The notes: generated from the letters alone by a model not told the origin. A DNA stretch of 15,441 nt from an uncultured Lachnospiraceae bacterium (GCA_910578845.1 CAJTSL010000071.1:1-15441), one strand, 5' to 3'. Numbered from the stretch's first letter, positions 1-7,109 are shown. Made by a program: numbers and translations.

Positions 1-19
1 ATAGAAACTTGTTAACCAA

Positions 20-36
20 GTAGTCTTATTGACTAC
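20..36. repeat. small inverted repeat upstream of mgtE
   Basis: A perfect 6-bp inverted repeat (GTAGTC, 5-nt loop, GACTAC) lies 28 bases before the mgtE start. It could be the tail of a structured leader or a small operator. Mg2+ transporter genes of this family are often controlled by an M-box riboswitch, but only 63 bases of upstream sequence are present, so this cannot be judged. No T-run follows, so it is not a clear terminator. Confidence 0.3.
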
Positions 37-63
37 ATCATTATTATACTAGGAGATGGGAAA

Positions 64-1398
64 GTGATGGACGAAATTCTGGAAATGTTAAGCGCAGGAC
101 AGTATGTCAAGCTGCGCCAGATCATTGCAGACTATAATGTTGCGGATATTGCTGCCTATATGGAAGAGATGGAGCAGGACGATTTGCTGAAATTGTTCCG
201 CATCCTGCCCAAAAATATGGCGGCGGATGTGTTCTCTTATCTGGAAATCGAAACAGAACAATATATCATCACTTCGCTTTCCGAACGTGACGCAGCGGGC
301 ATCATTGATAATCTGATGGCGGACGATGCGACGGACCTTCTAGAAGAGATGCCCTCTAATGTAGTCAAGAAGCTGCTTGCGCATGCGAGCCCGGAGACGA
401 GGAGGGACATTAACCATCTGCTCCAGTATCCGGAAGACTCCGCGGGCAGCATCATGACCGTGGAATATGTGGATCTGAAAGAAAACCTGACTGTGGAGGA
501 GGCGATTGCCAGGATCCGTAAAGTCGGGGTGGACAGTGAGACGATCAATATTTGTTATGTGCTTGACCAGAGAAGGACGTTAGTCGGGACCGTGGCGCTT
601 AGGTATCTGCTGCTTAGCCCGCCGGATGCCGTAATCGGGGATATTATGCATGAGAAGATTATTTCCCTGCATACGATGATGGATCAGGAAGAAGTAGCAA
701 GACAGTTTAAAAAGTATGACTTTACTTCCATGCCGGTCGTAGATAATGAAGAAAGACTGGTCGGCATCATCACGGTAGATGATGTTGTGGATATTCTTGA
801 AGAAGAGACGACGGAAGATATCGAGAAGATGGCGGCTATCGTGCCGTCTGACAAGCCATATATGAAAACAACTGTTATTGAATCTTGGCGGAAACGGATT
901 CCGTGGCTGTTGCTGTTGATGATTTCCGCAACGTTCACCGGGAAAATCATAGCTTCTTTTGAAGACGCGCTAAGCCGTTATGTGGTATTGACCGCGTTTA
1001 TCCCGATGCTAATGGATACCGGCGGTAATGCAGGAGGACAGGCAAGCGCTATTATTATCCGTGGGCTATCGCTTGATGAAATCCAATTTGGGGATTGGAT
1101 GAAAGTGGTCTGGAAAGAAATCAGAACTGCTTTTCTCTGCGGCTTGACGCTTGCGGCATGCAATATCGTGAAAATGCTGCTCGTGGACAGGGTCGGCATA
1201 CAAGTAGCGCTCGTGGTGAGCCTGACGCTTTTTCTGGCAGTGATCGTAGCGAAGATCGTAGGTTCCATGCTGCCGATGATCGCTAAGAAAATAGGAATGG
1301 ACCCAGCCGTAATGGCGAGTCCATTCATTACAACAATCGTAGATGCGATTTCACTGTTGATTTATTTCAGGATTGCTATGGTAGCGTTAGGAATATAA
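64..1398 (+). CDS. mgtE: MgtE-family magnesium transporter
   Basis: Probable Mg2+ channel/transporter in the cytoplasmic membrane, acting as a homodimer. The 444-residue product has the full family architecture: an N-terminal helical MgtE_N domain (about residues 15-125), a pair of CBS domains (about 130-255; GSIMTVEYV and the MPVVDNEERLVGIITVDD segment mark the two repeats) that senses cytosolic Mg2+ in characterised members, and a membrane domain from about 280. The membrane part holds the signature GNAGGQAS (321-328) followed by RGL. It also has the PFITTIVD segment, whose Asp427 matches the conserved pore aspartate of the family. Length is normal. The start is GTG 64 or ATG 67: AGGAG at 51-55 is 8 nt from GTG and 11 nt from ATG. 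It is convergent with typA. Family assignment is secure; the transported ion is inferred from the family. Confidence 0.95.
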   Translation: MMDEILEMLSAGQYVKLRQIIADYNVADIAAYMEEMEQDDLLKLFRILPKNMAADVFSYLEIETEQYIITSLSERDAAGIIDNLMADDATDLLEEMPSNVVKKLLAHASPETRRDINHLLQYPEDSAGSIMTVEYVDLKENLTVEEAIARIRKVGVDSETINICYVLDQRRTLVGTVALRYLLLSPPDAVIGDIMHEKIISLHTMMDQEEVARQFKKYDFTSMPVVDNEERLVGIITVDDVVDILEEETTEDIEKMAAIVPSDKPYMKTTVIESWRKRIPWLLLLMISATFTGKIIASFEDALSRYVVLTAFIPMLMDTGGNAGGQASAIIIRGLSLDEIQFGDWMKVVWKEIRTAFLCGLTLAACNIVKMLLVDRVGIQVALVVSLTLFLAVIVAKIVGSMLPMIAKKIGMDPAVMASPFITTIVDAISLLIYFRIAMVALGI

Positions 1399-1399
1399 T

Positions 1400-1413
1400 A
1401 TAGCACGTGCTAT
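1400..1413. terminator. palindrome between convergent mgtE and typA, possible weak terminator
   Basis: A perfect 14-bp palindrome (ATAGCACGTGCTAT) begins two bases after the mgtE stop and lies in the 51-bp gap between two convergent genes. It is followed only by TTAA on the plus strand and ATTATATT on the minus strand, so it lacks a proper U-tract, and a perfect palindrome leaves little loop. It may act as a weak bidirectional terminator or as a protein-binding site. Confidence 0.3.
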
Positions 1414-1449
1414 TTAATCCGGTGATAGAGTGTGTATATCTACGCTGTT

Positions 1450-3297
1450 TTATGATCCCGATTTTGCTGCTGCGGAAATTGCTGCCCGTTTCCGCAGTGT
1501 CGGATCAAGGATTTTCTTACGGATCCGAAGGCTTTTGGGCGTCACTTCTAGCAGCTCGTCCGTATCTATGAATTCCAAAGCCTGCTCTAGGCTTAAGACT
1601 CTGGGCGGTGTCAGCCGCAGCGCTTCATCTGCGCTGGAAGAACGTGTGTTAGTAAGCTGCTTCTTCTTGCAGACATTTAGCTCAATGTCTTCACCGCGTC
1701 CGTTTTGTCCCACGATCATGCCGGAATATACTTTGGTGCCGGGGCCAATGAAGAGGGTGCCGCGCTCCTGTGCATTATAGAGTCCATAGGTGATGGCTTC
1801 GCCTGCTTCATAGGCGATTAGGGAGCCTTGCTTGCGGTATTGGATATCCCCTTTATATGGGCCGTAGCCGTCGAAAATGCTATTCATGATGCCGTTGCCT
1901 TTCGTATCGGTCATGAATTCGTTCCGGTAGCCGATCAGGCCTCTTGATGGGATGGAGAACTCTAGGCGGGTATATCCCCCGGACGCCTGTCCCATATTTT
2001 TCAGTTCGCCTTTTCTCTGGCTTAGTTTCTCGATGACTGTGCCTGAGAATTCTTCTGGCACGTCAACATAGGCCAGTTCCATCGGTTCGGTCTTTTTGCC
2101 GTTTTCATCGGTCTTGTATAAGACTTCGGCTTTGCTGACCGCAAATTCATAGCCTTCTCTGCGCATGTTCTCAATGAGGACGGAGAGATGTAGCTCGCCT
2201 CTGCCGGAAACTTTGAAGGCTTCGGTGGTATCGGTTTCCTCAACCCTTAAGGAAACGTCGGTATTCAGTTCACGGAACAGCCTGTCACGTAGATGGCGGC
2301 TGGTGACATATTTGCCTTCCTGCCCTGCGAGCGGTGAATCGTTGACAATGAAATGCATGGCGATGGTCGGCTCGGAAATCTTCTGGAAGGGAATCGGGGA
2401 AGGGGATTCCGGGGCGCAGAGGGTATCTCCTATATGGATATCGGTAATGCCGGAAATTGCGACAATAGAGCCTATACCGGCTTCTTTGACATCCACTTTG
2501 TTGAGGCCGTCATATTCGTAGAGCTTGCTGACTTTTACTTTTTTCATTTTATCCGGTTCGTGGTGATTGACAATGACGACATCCTGATTGACACGGATCA
2601 TGCCGTTATCTACTTTACCGACGCCGATGCGCCCGACATATTCATTGTAGTCGATCGTACTGATCAATACTTGCGTACCTGCTTGCGGGTCTCCGCATGG
2701 CGCAGGGATATGCTCTAAGATCGTATCAAAGAGAGGCGTCATGTCTTTGCCTTTTACCGTGATCTGTGTGGTCGCCGTGCCTGTTTTGGCAGAAGCATAG
2801 ACAAAGGGACAATCCAGTTGTTTGTCATTGGCGTCTAAGTCCATTAATAATTCCAAAACTTCGTCTACGACCTGGATTGGCCTGGCTTCCGGCCTGTCGC
2901 ATTTGTTGATGCAGACGATGACGGACAGATCCAGATCCAGCGCCTTTTTGAGCACGAATTTCGTCTGGGGCATGGGGCCTTCAAAGGCATCTACCACCAA
3001 TATGACGCCATCGACCATTTTCAGGACGCGTTCGACTTCCCCGCCGAAGTCTGCATGACCGGGTGTATCAATAATATTGATTTTCACGTCTTTATACATT
3101 ACGGCGGTATTCTTAGAAAGAATCGTAATCCCACGTTCCCGTTCCAAATCATTAGAGTCCATGACACGTTCCGCGACTTCCTGGTTTTCACGGAATACGC
3201 CGCTTTGCTTTAAAAGTTCATCGACAAGCGTTGTTTTGCCATGGTCTACGTGGGCAATAATTGCAATATTTCTGACATCTTCACGTGTTGTTTTCAT
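1450..3297 (-). CDS. typA: ribosome-associated translational GTPase TypA/BipA
   Basis: TypA/BipA is a translational GTPase related to EF-G that binds the 70S ribosome and supports 50S assembly and stress or cold adaptation. The 615-residue product is of normal length. The GTPase motifs are intact: G1 AHVDHGKT (15-22), G2 RGITI (55-59), G3 DTPGHADF (77-84), G4 NKCD (131-134) and a G5-like ASAKTG. The EF-G-like domains follow, with the family-typical stretches VSGRGELHLSVLIENMRREG and SRGLIGYRNEFMTDT, and the lysine/arginine-rich TypA C-terminus. The start has AGGAAG 12 nt upstream, a little far, but the first residues fit the family. A strong promoter at 3631-3659 predicts a leader of about 325 nt that contains a large folded element, which is unusual for this gene. 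Confidence 0.97.
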   Translation of the reverse strand: MKTTREDVRNIAIIAHVDHGKTTLVDELLKQSGVFRENQEVAERVMDSNDLERERGITILSKNTAVMYKDVKINIIDTPGHADFGGEVERVLKMVDGVILVVDAFEGPMPQTKFVLKKALDLDLSVIVCINKCDRPEARPIQVVDEVLELLMDLDANDKQLDCPFVYASAKTGTATTQITVKGKDMTPLFDTILEHIPAPCGDPQAGTQVLISTIDYNEYVGRIGVGKVDNGMIRVNQDVVIVNHHEPDKMKKVKVSKLYEYDGLNKVDVKEAGIGSIVAISGITDIHIGDTLCAPESPSPIPFQKISEPTIAMHFIVNDSPLAGQEGKYVTSRHLRDRLFRELNTDVSLRVEETDTTEAFKVSGRGELHLSVLIENMRREGYEFAVSKAEVLYKTDENGKKTEPMELAYVDVPEEFSGTVIEKLSQRKGELKNMGQASGGYTRLEFSIPSRGLIGYRNEFMTDTKGNGIMNSIFDGYGPYKGDIQYRKQGSLIAYEAGEAITYGLYNAQERGTLFIGPGTKVYSGMIVGQNGRGEDIELNVCKKKQLTNTRSSSADEALRLTPPRVLSLEQALEFIDTDELLEVTPKSLRIRKKILDPTLRKRAAISAAAKSGS

Positions 3298-3373
3298 TAT
3301 ATTGGTAAACTTCCTTTCTTACACTGTGATTTTAGGCGATTGCGAAACTCCTGTTTTTCAAAACCTGATTGTG

Positions 3374-3502
3374 CAATATAGACAAGATCACGAGTAGGGA
3401 ACTTTGGCACCGTCGGCACTTAGACATTGTATTGTAGCGTCTTATGTGCCGCTATGAGTGCCAATGTAGCGAAAGCGACCCTACGACGATTTGTCTATAT
3501 TG
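3374..3502 (-). ncRNA. candidate structured RNA (rod-like hairpin) in the typA leader
   Basis: Four nested inverted repeats, interrupted by internal loops, form one 129-nt rod. P1 is a perfect 12-bp pair at 3374-3385 with 3491-3502. P2 is TAGGG 3395-3399 with CCCTA 3479-3483. P3 is a perfect 7-bp pair TTGGCAC 3404-3410 with GTGCCAA 3458-3464. P4 is a perfect 6-bp pair CGGCAC 3414-3419 with GTGCCG 3446-3451, with a few more pairs inside. The minus strand is chosen because the only good promoter nearby (3631-3659) transcribes that way and would include it about 120 nt into the transcript. It could be a cis-regulatory leader of typA, a separate small RNA processed from it, or a non-autonomous inverted-repeat element. 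It does not match any riboswitch family that I recognise. Confidence 0.4.
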
Positions 3503-3630
3503 TATAATGTGCAGTTGCCATCGCATCCGACTCTCGATTTGTTCATTTTGATCCGACTCGTGGCATGAAGCAGATGTTCCACTATCGCCTGACTGCGTTT
3601 TCATACGGTTTGTGAGTCTGTGCGGAACTT

Positions 3631-3659
3631 AGTATAGCACCAGATGGGGGAAGTTGCAA
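3631..3659 (-). promoter_or_regulatory. sigma-A promoter for typA leader
   Basis: Read on the minus strand: TTGCAA (complement of 3654-3659), a 17-nt spacer, then TATACT (complement of 3631-3636). This matches the -35 in four of six and the -10 in five of six positions at ideal spacing. Transcription would begin near 3624, giving typA a leader of about 325 nt that includes the nested hairpin. Confidence 0.65.
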
Positions 3660-3776
3660 GTAGATGCGCGCGACCCCTAACAGTTCTAATATCAGGAATC
3701 CTTCATATATTGATAATACAATACCGGAAAAATTCATAAAGAGTAAGGTTCTTTAACAAAGAAGGGAGAAGAAAAC

Positions 3777-4409
3777 ATGACAGATAAGGTAATTGAAAAC
3801 AACCAGGTGACGATTATGGGGGAAATCGTAGGTGATTTCTCATTTAGTCACGAAATTTTTGGAGAAGGATTCTATATGGTGGATATCAGTGTGGACAGAT
3901 TAAGCGATTCCACAGATATCATTCCCGTTATGGTATCAGAGAGGCTTTTGGACATCAGTGAAGATTATAATGGCATGAAAGTCAATATTACCGGACAATT
4001 CCGCTCTTATAACAGGCACGAGGAGAAAAAGAACAAACTGGTGCTTTCTGTATTTGCAAGGGAAATTGAGTTCGTGGATGATATAGAAGAAAGTGCAAAG
4101 ACCAACCAGATTTTCCTGGATGGCTATATTTGTAAAGCTCCCATTTACCGTAAGACACCGCTTGGACGGGAAATTGCGGATCTATTGCTTGCAGTGAACA
4201 GGCCGTATGGCAAGTCGGATTACATACCTTGTATTTGCTGGGGAAGGAACGCGAGGTTCGCTAGCACCTTCGAAGTGGGCAGCAGGTGCGCCATTTGGGG
4301 AAGGATCCAGAGCAGGGAATATATGAAGAAAATCTCGGAAGACCAGTTAGAGAGGCGGACTGCATATGAGGTCTCTGTCAGCAAATTAGAAATTGTAGAG
4401 GAAGAATAA
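3777..4409 (+). CDS. SSB-like protein with two OB folds
   Basis: The 210-residue product appears to contain two single-stranded-DNA-binding (OB) folds in tandem. The first spans about residues 8-105 (NNQVTIMGEIVGDFSFSHE start, and a KVNITGQFRSYNRHEEKKN strand-turn-strand). The second, residues 109-207, is more SSB-like: an NQIFLDGYICKAPIYRKTPLG opening, an IADLLLAVNR strand, YIPCICWGRNA and a GSRCAIWGRIQSREY stretch, which parallels the W-G-x-x-A and G-x-x-V-x-V-x-G-R-L-x-x-R-x-Y pattern of bacterial SSB and PriB. It lacks the acidic, proline-rich SSB tail that recruits partner proteins. It is therefore probably not the main replicative SSB but an accessory paralogue, as seen in many Clostridia. 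The start is clear: AAGGGAG lies just upstream of ATG 3777. Confidence 0.75.
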   Translation: MTDKVIENNQVTIMGEIVGDFSFSHEIFGEGFYMVDISVDRLSDSTDIIPVMVSERLLDISEDYNGMKVNITGQFRSYNRHEEKKNKLVLSVFAREIEFVDDIEESAKTNQIFLDGYICKAPIYRKTPLGREIADLLLAVNRPYGKSDYIPCICWGRNARFASTFEVGSRCAIWGRIQSREYMKKISEDQLERRTAYEVSVSKLEIVEEE

Positions 4410-4420
4410 GGCTAAATAAG

Positions 4421-4449
4421 TTGCGTTTCCGTCGTAATTGTGCTATGAT
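4421..4449 (+). promoter_or_regulatory. extended -10 promoter for the CobA-like gene
   Basis: TTGCGT (4421-4426), 17 nt, TATGAT (4444-4449) preceded by TGC, which makes an extended -10. Transcription would begin near 4456. This leaves only about 11 nt before ATG 4467 but about 35 nt before ATG 4491, supporting the later start of the downstream gene. Confidence 0.6.
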
Positions 4450-4490
4450 AAGCATCAGATTTTAAGATGCTGTTATTGATGAGGTGCAAT

Positions 4491-4988
4491 ATGGAAAAAG
4501 GCATGATTTATATCTATTGCGGCGAAGGCCATGGAAAGTCTCCTGCGGCGTTAGGCAGGGCGTTACGGACAGCATGTAAGGGTGAGAATGTTGTGATTAT
4601 CCGTTTCCTAAAAGGGAGAGGGCTTTCTGATTCTGAATTTGTGAGGCGCTTAGAGCCAGAGATCAAAATCTTCCGTTTTGAAAAATCAGATGAAAACTTC
4701 GTGAACCTTTCTAAGGAAAGGAAAGAAGAAGAAATCTATAATATTAAGAACGGGCTGAATTTTGCGAAGAAAGTCATGAATACGGATGAATGCAGCCTGC
4801 TTATTTTGGATGAGGTGCTAGAGCTGTTAGGGAATGATATCATTTCGATTGCAGAACTTAGGAATTTGCTGTTATGTAAACCTGAAGGGATGGATATCAT
4901 CATGACCGGAGCGACGCTCAATGACGAGATCTGTATGCTGGCGGATGAAGTGATGAAGATAGAGACGGTACGTTCGCAGAACCTGTAA
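4491..4988 (+). CDS. divergent CobA/BtuR-like P-loop protein (corrinoid adenosyltransferase family)
   Basis: From ATG 4491 the product has 165 residues; an in-frame ATG at 4467 is too close to the predicted transcription start and lacks a ribosome site, whereas GAGG at 4481-4484 serves 4491. The opening MIYIYCGEGHGKSPAALGRALR, with a P-loop at residues 11-17, followed by VVIIRFLKGR and a later LLILDE strand (DE at 107-108), is the layout of cob(I)yrinic acid a,c-diamide adenosyltransferases. Differences are notable. The usual GKGKTTAA loop reads GHGKSPAA, the family's conserved FTW segment is not evident, and the C-terminus stops after the METVRSQNL-like region (IETVRSQNL) without the usual KGIEF-type ending. 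No other cobalamin genes are nearby. Family placement is fairly safe; adenosyltransferase activity is uncertain. Confidence 0.72.
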   Translation: MEKGMIYIYCGEGHGKSPAALGRALRTACKGENVVIIRFLKGRGLSDSEFVRRLEPEIKIFRFEKSDENFVNLSKERKEEEIYNIKNGLNFAKKVMNTDECSLLILDEVLELLGNDIISIAELRNLLLCKPEGMDIIMTGATLNDEICMLADEVMKIETVRSQNL

Positions 4989-5026
4989 CATTTTAGCGAA
5001 AAAAAGAGAAATAGAAGCGCTATGTG

Positions 5027-5055
5027 TTGACAGAAGGTTATCATAGTGTTATGAT
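5027..5055 (+). promoter_or_regulatory. sigma-A promoter of the dapA-dapB unit
   Basis: A perfect -35 TTGACA (5027-5032), a 17-nt spacer and TATGAT (5050-5055). Transcription would start near 5062, about 20 nt ahead of the lysine riboswitch aptamer. This is one of the best promoters in the window. Confidence 0.75.
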
Positions 5056-5081
5056 GATTCAAATAAATACATAAATTAGTT

Positions 5082-5243
5082 GATAGAGGTTGCGTTTTTT
5101 ATTAGTAGGAATGTGGATGCGGCAGGCGCAGAAGAAATATTTTGAAAGGAAAAGATGCCGAAAGGAAGGACGACCTGCTTGTGTTTCCTTGGGCATGCAG
5201 TGAAGAACTGTATGACTGTCATCGAGTCGATGGGGCGCTATCC
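5082..5243 (+). promoter_or_regulatory. lysine riboswitch (L box) aptamer
   Basis: The leader of dapA carries the conserved pieces of the L box in the right order: GATAGAGGTTGCG (5082-5094), then TTAGTAGG, a GAAAGG...GATGCCGAAAGG block around 5143-5166, GGGCATGCAGTGAAGAACTG near 5192-5211, GACTGTC (5215-5221) and GGGGCGCTATC closing at 5232-5242. GATAG 5082-5086 pairs with CTATC 5238-5242 to form P1. The segments align by eye with the known Bacillus subtilis lysC leader. Lysine binding should favour the terminator at 5276-5302 and switch off dapA and dapB. A model search with the Rfam lysine riboswitch family would confirm the boundaries. Confidence 0.93.
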
Positions 5244-5275
5244 GAATATTTTGAGAACAAATGTTTTGAAAATTG

Positions 5276-5302
5276 AAGCTGGCCCATTGCGGTCAGCTTT
5301 TT
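5276..5302 (+). terminator. riboswitch-controlled intrinsic terminator ahead of dapA
   Basis: AGCTGGCC (5277-5284), loop CATTGC, GGTCAGCT (5291-5298) makes an 8-bp stem with one G-U pair, followed directly by T residues to 5302. It lies between the lysine aptamer and the dapA ribosome binding site (AGGAGG 5311-5316), the expected place for the expression platform of a transcription-attenuating L box. The competing antiterminator was not worked out. Confidence 0.8.
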
Positions 5303-5323
5303 GTATCGTCAGGAGGAATGGAT

Positions 5324-6208
5324 ATGGCAATTTTTGAAGGAGCAGGCGTGGCGATCGTTACGCCATTTCACGAGGACGGAAGCGTAAACTATGAGAAGTT
5401 TGCGGAATTACTAGAAGAGCAGATTCAAAATGAGACAGATGCGATCATCGTATGCGGTACGACCGGGGAATCCTCGACGCTTACGCATGAAGAGCATTTG
5501 GATGTCATTAAATTCTGTGTGGAGACAGTAAGGCATAGGATTCCGGTAGTTGCAGGCACGGGGTCGAACTGTACGCAGACAGCGATTTATCTCTCCAAAG
5601 AAGCAGAGAAATTCGGCGTGGACGGTCTTCTATTAGTAACGCCTTATTACAACAAAGCGACACAGAATGGTCTGTTTGAGCATTTCAAGCAAATAGCAGA
5701 TAGCGTGGGCCTGCCAATTATCTTATATAATGTGCCGAGCAGAACGGGCTGTAACATATTGCCTCAGACAGTGTGCCGGTTATGTAGTGAAGTGCATAAT
5801 ATCGTCGGGATTAAAGAGGCGAGCGGCAATATTGCCCAGATTGCGAAACTGGCTTCTTTGTCAAAAGGGAAGATCGATATTTATTCCGGTAATGATGACC
5901 ATATTGTGCCGGTGTTGTCTTTAGGAGGCAAAGGTGTCATTTCGGTTCTGTCAAATGTAGCGCCGAGGCAGACGCATGAGATCTGCGCGAAGTTCTTCGC
6001 AGGAGACGTAGCGGGAAGCTGCCAGGAGCAGTTACGTGCCATAGAGCTGTGTGAAGCGCTGTTCTGTGAAGTGAACCCGATTCCGGTTAAAACTGCTTTG
6101 AACCTGATGGGCAAGGAAGCCGGTTCTCTAAGACGGCCTCTTTGTGACATGGAAGAAGCGAACGTGGAAAGGCTGCGTACGGCCATGGTAAATTATGGGA
6201 TTTTATAA
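5324..6208 (+). CDS. dapA: 4-hydroxy-tetrahydrodipicolinate synthase
   Basis: DapA condenses pyruvate with L-aspartate-4-semialdehyde, the first committed step to diaminopimelate and lysine; it is cytosolic and usually a homotetramer. The product has 294 residues, standard for the family. It carries GTTGES (45-50, with Thr47), TPYYN (Tyr109), YNVPSR (Tyr135, Arg140) and Lys164 in GIKEASG, the Schiff-base lysine; the full catalytic set is present. ATG 5324 is chosen because AGGAGG (5311-5316) is 7 nt away and the protein then begins MAIFEGAGVAIVTPF like its relatives. An in-frame ATG at 5318 is only 1 nt from that site, and an upstream start at 5273 would lie inside the terminator. Transcription is controlled by the preceding lysine riboswitch. 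Confidence 0.97.
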   Translation: MAIFEGAGVAIVTPFHEDGSVNYEKFAELLEEQIQNETDAIIVCGTTGESSTLTHEEHLDVIKFCVETVRHRIPVVAGTGSNCTQTAIYLSKEAEKFGVDGLLLVTPYYNKATQNGLFEHFKQIADSVGLPIILYNVPSRTGCNILPQTVCRLCSEVHNIVGIKEASGNIAQIAKLASLSKGKIDIYSGNDDHIVPVLSLGGKGVISVLSNVAPRQTHEICAKFFAGDVAGSCQEQLRAIELCEALFCEVNPIPVKTALNLMGKEAGSLRRPLCDMEEANVERLRTAMVNYGIL

Positions 6209-6304
6209 AGTCATATAAGGTTTCTGTGTGTTTATGTAAGTTTATGTGAGACATTTTAAAATTGCGTCCATATAAGCGTGATGAAAAGGAGCAGGGAGAT
6301 GGAA

Positions 6305-7060
6305 ATGGTAAAAGTGATCATGCATGGCTGTAACGGGAAGATGGGACAGATGATCAGCGGGCTGATAGCTGCTGATGAGGAAATAGAGATTGTGGCGGGC
6401 ATAGACGCCTATGATGATGGCAGGAATGGATATCCTGTGTTCACGGATATTACGAAGTGTGATATCGGGGCGGATGTTGTCATTGATTTTAGCACCGCGG
6501 CAGCAGTAGACGCTTTGCTTGCTTATTGTGCCGATAAGAAGCTTCCCTGCGTCCTTTGCTCCACCGGGCTATCCGATGAACAGCTTGCCAAAGTAAAAGA
6601 AGCTTCGGTAAAGACGGCGGTCCTAAAATCGGCGAATATGTCGCTTGGCATCAATATTTTGCTAAAGCTTTTAAAGGAAGCGGCAGCAGCGCTTGCCCCT
6701 GCTGGTTTTGATATCGAGATCGTAGAAAAGCACCATAACCAGAAAGTGGATGCGCCAAGCGGGACAGCGCTCGCGCTTGCTGATTCGATCAAAGAAGAGC
6801 TGGATGATGCGTATGCTTATGTTTATGACAGGAGCAGCAAGAGGGAGAAGAGGAGCCAGAAGGAAATCGGGATCAGTGCGGTCAGGGGCGGTACGATTGT
6901 AGGTGATCATGACGTGATTTTCGCGGGAACGGACGAAGTGGTGACGTTCTCCCATAGAGCATATTCCAGAGCAGTCTTTGGAAAAGGAGCTATCCAGGCG
7001 GCGAAGTTCTTGGCAGGAAAGCCGGCAGGGATGTATGATATGAGTGATGTGATAGGCTAA
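6305..7060 (+). CDS. dapB: 4-hydroxy-tetrahydrodipicolinate reductase
   Basis: DapB reduces the DapA product with NAD(P)H to tetrahydrodipicolinate. From ATG 6305 it has 251 residues with the nucleotide-binding GCNGKMG (8-14), the DFST motif (61-64), a STGL segment and the substrate-binding/catalytic block EKHHNQKVDAPSGTA (141-155). Further in-frame starts exist at GTG 6278, ATG 6281 and ATG 6299. AGGGAG at 6293-6298 is 6 nt from ATG 6305, and AGGAG at 6287-6291 is 7 nt from ATG 6299, so 6299 is the main alternative. It lies 96 bp after dapA with no terminator between them, so the two are probably cotranscribed under the lysine riboswitch. Confidence 0.96.
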   Translation: MVKVIMHGCNGKMGQMISGLIAADEEIEIVAGIDAYDDGRNGYPVFTDITKCDIGADVVIDFSTAAAVDALLAYCADKKLPCVLCSTGLSDEQLAKVKEASVKTAVLKSANMSLGINILLKLLKEAAAALAPAGFDIEIVEKHHNQKVDAPSGTALALADSIKEELDDAYAYVYDRSSKREKRSQKEIGISAVRGGTIVGDHDVIFAGTDEVVTFSHRAYSRAVFGKGAIQAAKFLAGKPAGMYDMSDVIG

Positions 7061-7080
7061 AAATCTCTGATTTTTAGCCT
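7054..7080 (+). terminator. hairpin at the end of dapB
   Basis: AGGCTAAAAAT (7054-7064), loop CTCTG, ATTTTTAGCCT (7070-7080): a perfect 11-bp stem that overlaps the dapB stop codon (7058-7060). The T-run is inside the stem rather than after it, so efficiency is uncertain, but position and symmetry suggest termination of the dap transcript. Confidence 0.6.
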
Positions 7081-7090
7081 TAAGTTTGTT

Positions 7091-7109
7091 TTGGCGCATC
7101 TTGGCGCAT
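7091..7109. repeat. 9-bp direct repeat upstream of fbp
   Basis: TTGGCGCAT occurs twice with one base between (7091-7099 and 7101-7109), about 65 bp before the fbp start. This spacing puts equivalent bases one helical turn apart (10 bp), as expected for a regulator that binds in tandem, but no regulator is known to me for it. A weak promoter-like pair (TTGTTT, 17 nt, TATGTG) overlaps it. Confidence 0.35.

Larger units (their letters stand above)
3298..3776. other. 479-bp intergenic region between divergent typA and the SSB-like gene
   Basis: No convincing protein gene lies here. The region holds the typA promoter on the minus strand (3631-3659), a nested inverted repeat (3374-3502), and a 9-bp direct repeat ATCCGACTC at 3525-3533 and 3551-3559. 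A TGCCA/TGGCA pair (3516-3520 and 3561-3565) brackets much of the repeat-containing stretch, so the folded leader may extend beyond the main hairpin. A consensus promoter for the rightward gene at 3777 was not found; weak TATATT/GATAAT-like -10 sequences occur around 3706-3722. Confidence 0.6.

Noticed and set aside
3374..3502. The rod-like element, considered as 6S RNA, tmRNA or RNase P RNA
   Set aside because: It is shorter than known 6S RNAs and has none of the conserved sequence blocks of tmRNA or RNase P RNA; only a general structured-RNA call is justified.
5155..5337. A 60-codon frame starting inside the lysine riboswitch, considered as a leader peptide
   Set aside because: It is fully explained by riboswitch sequence, contains no lysine-rich stretch, and overlaps the dapA start.
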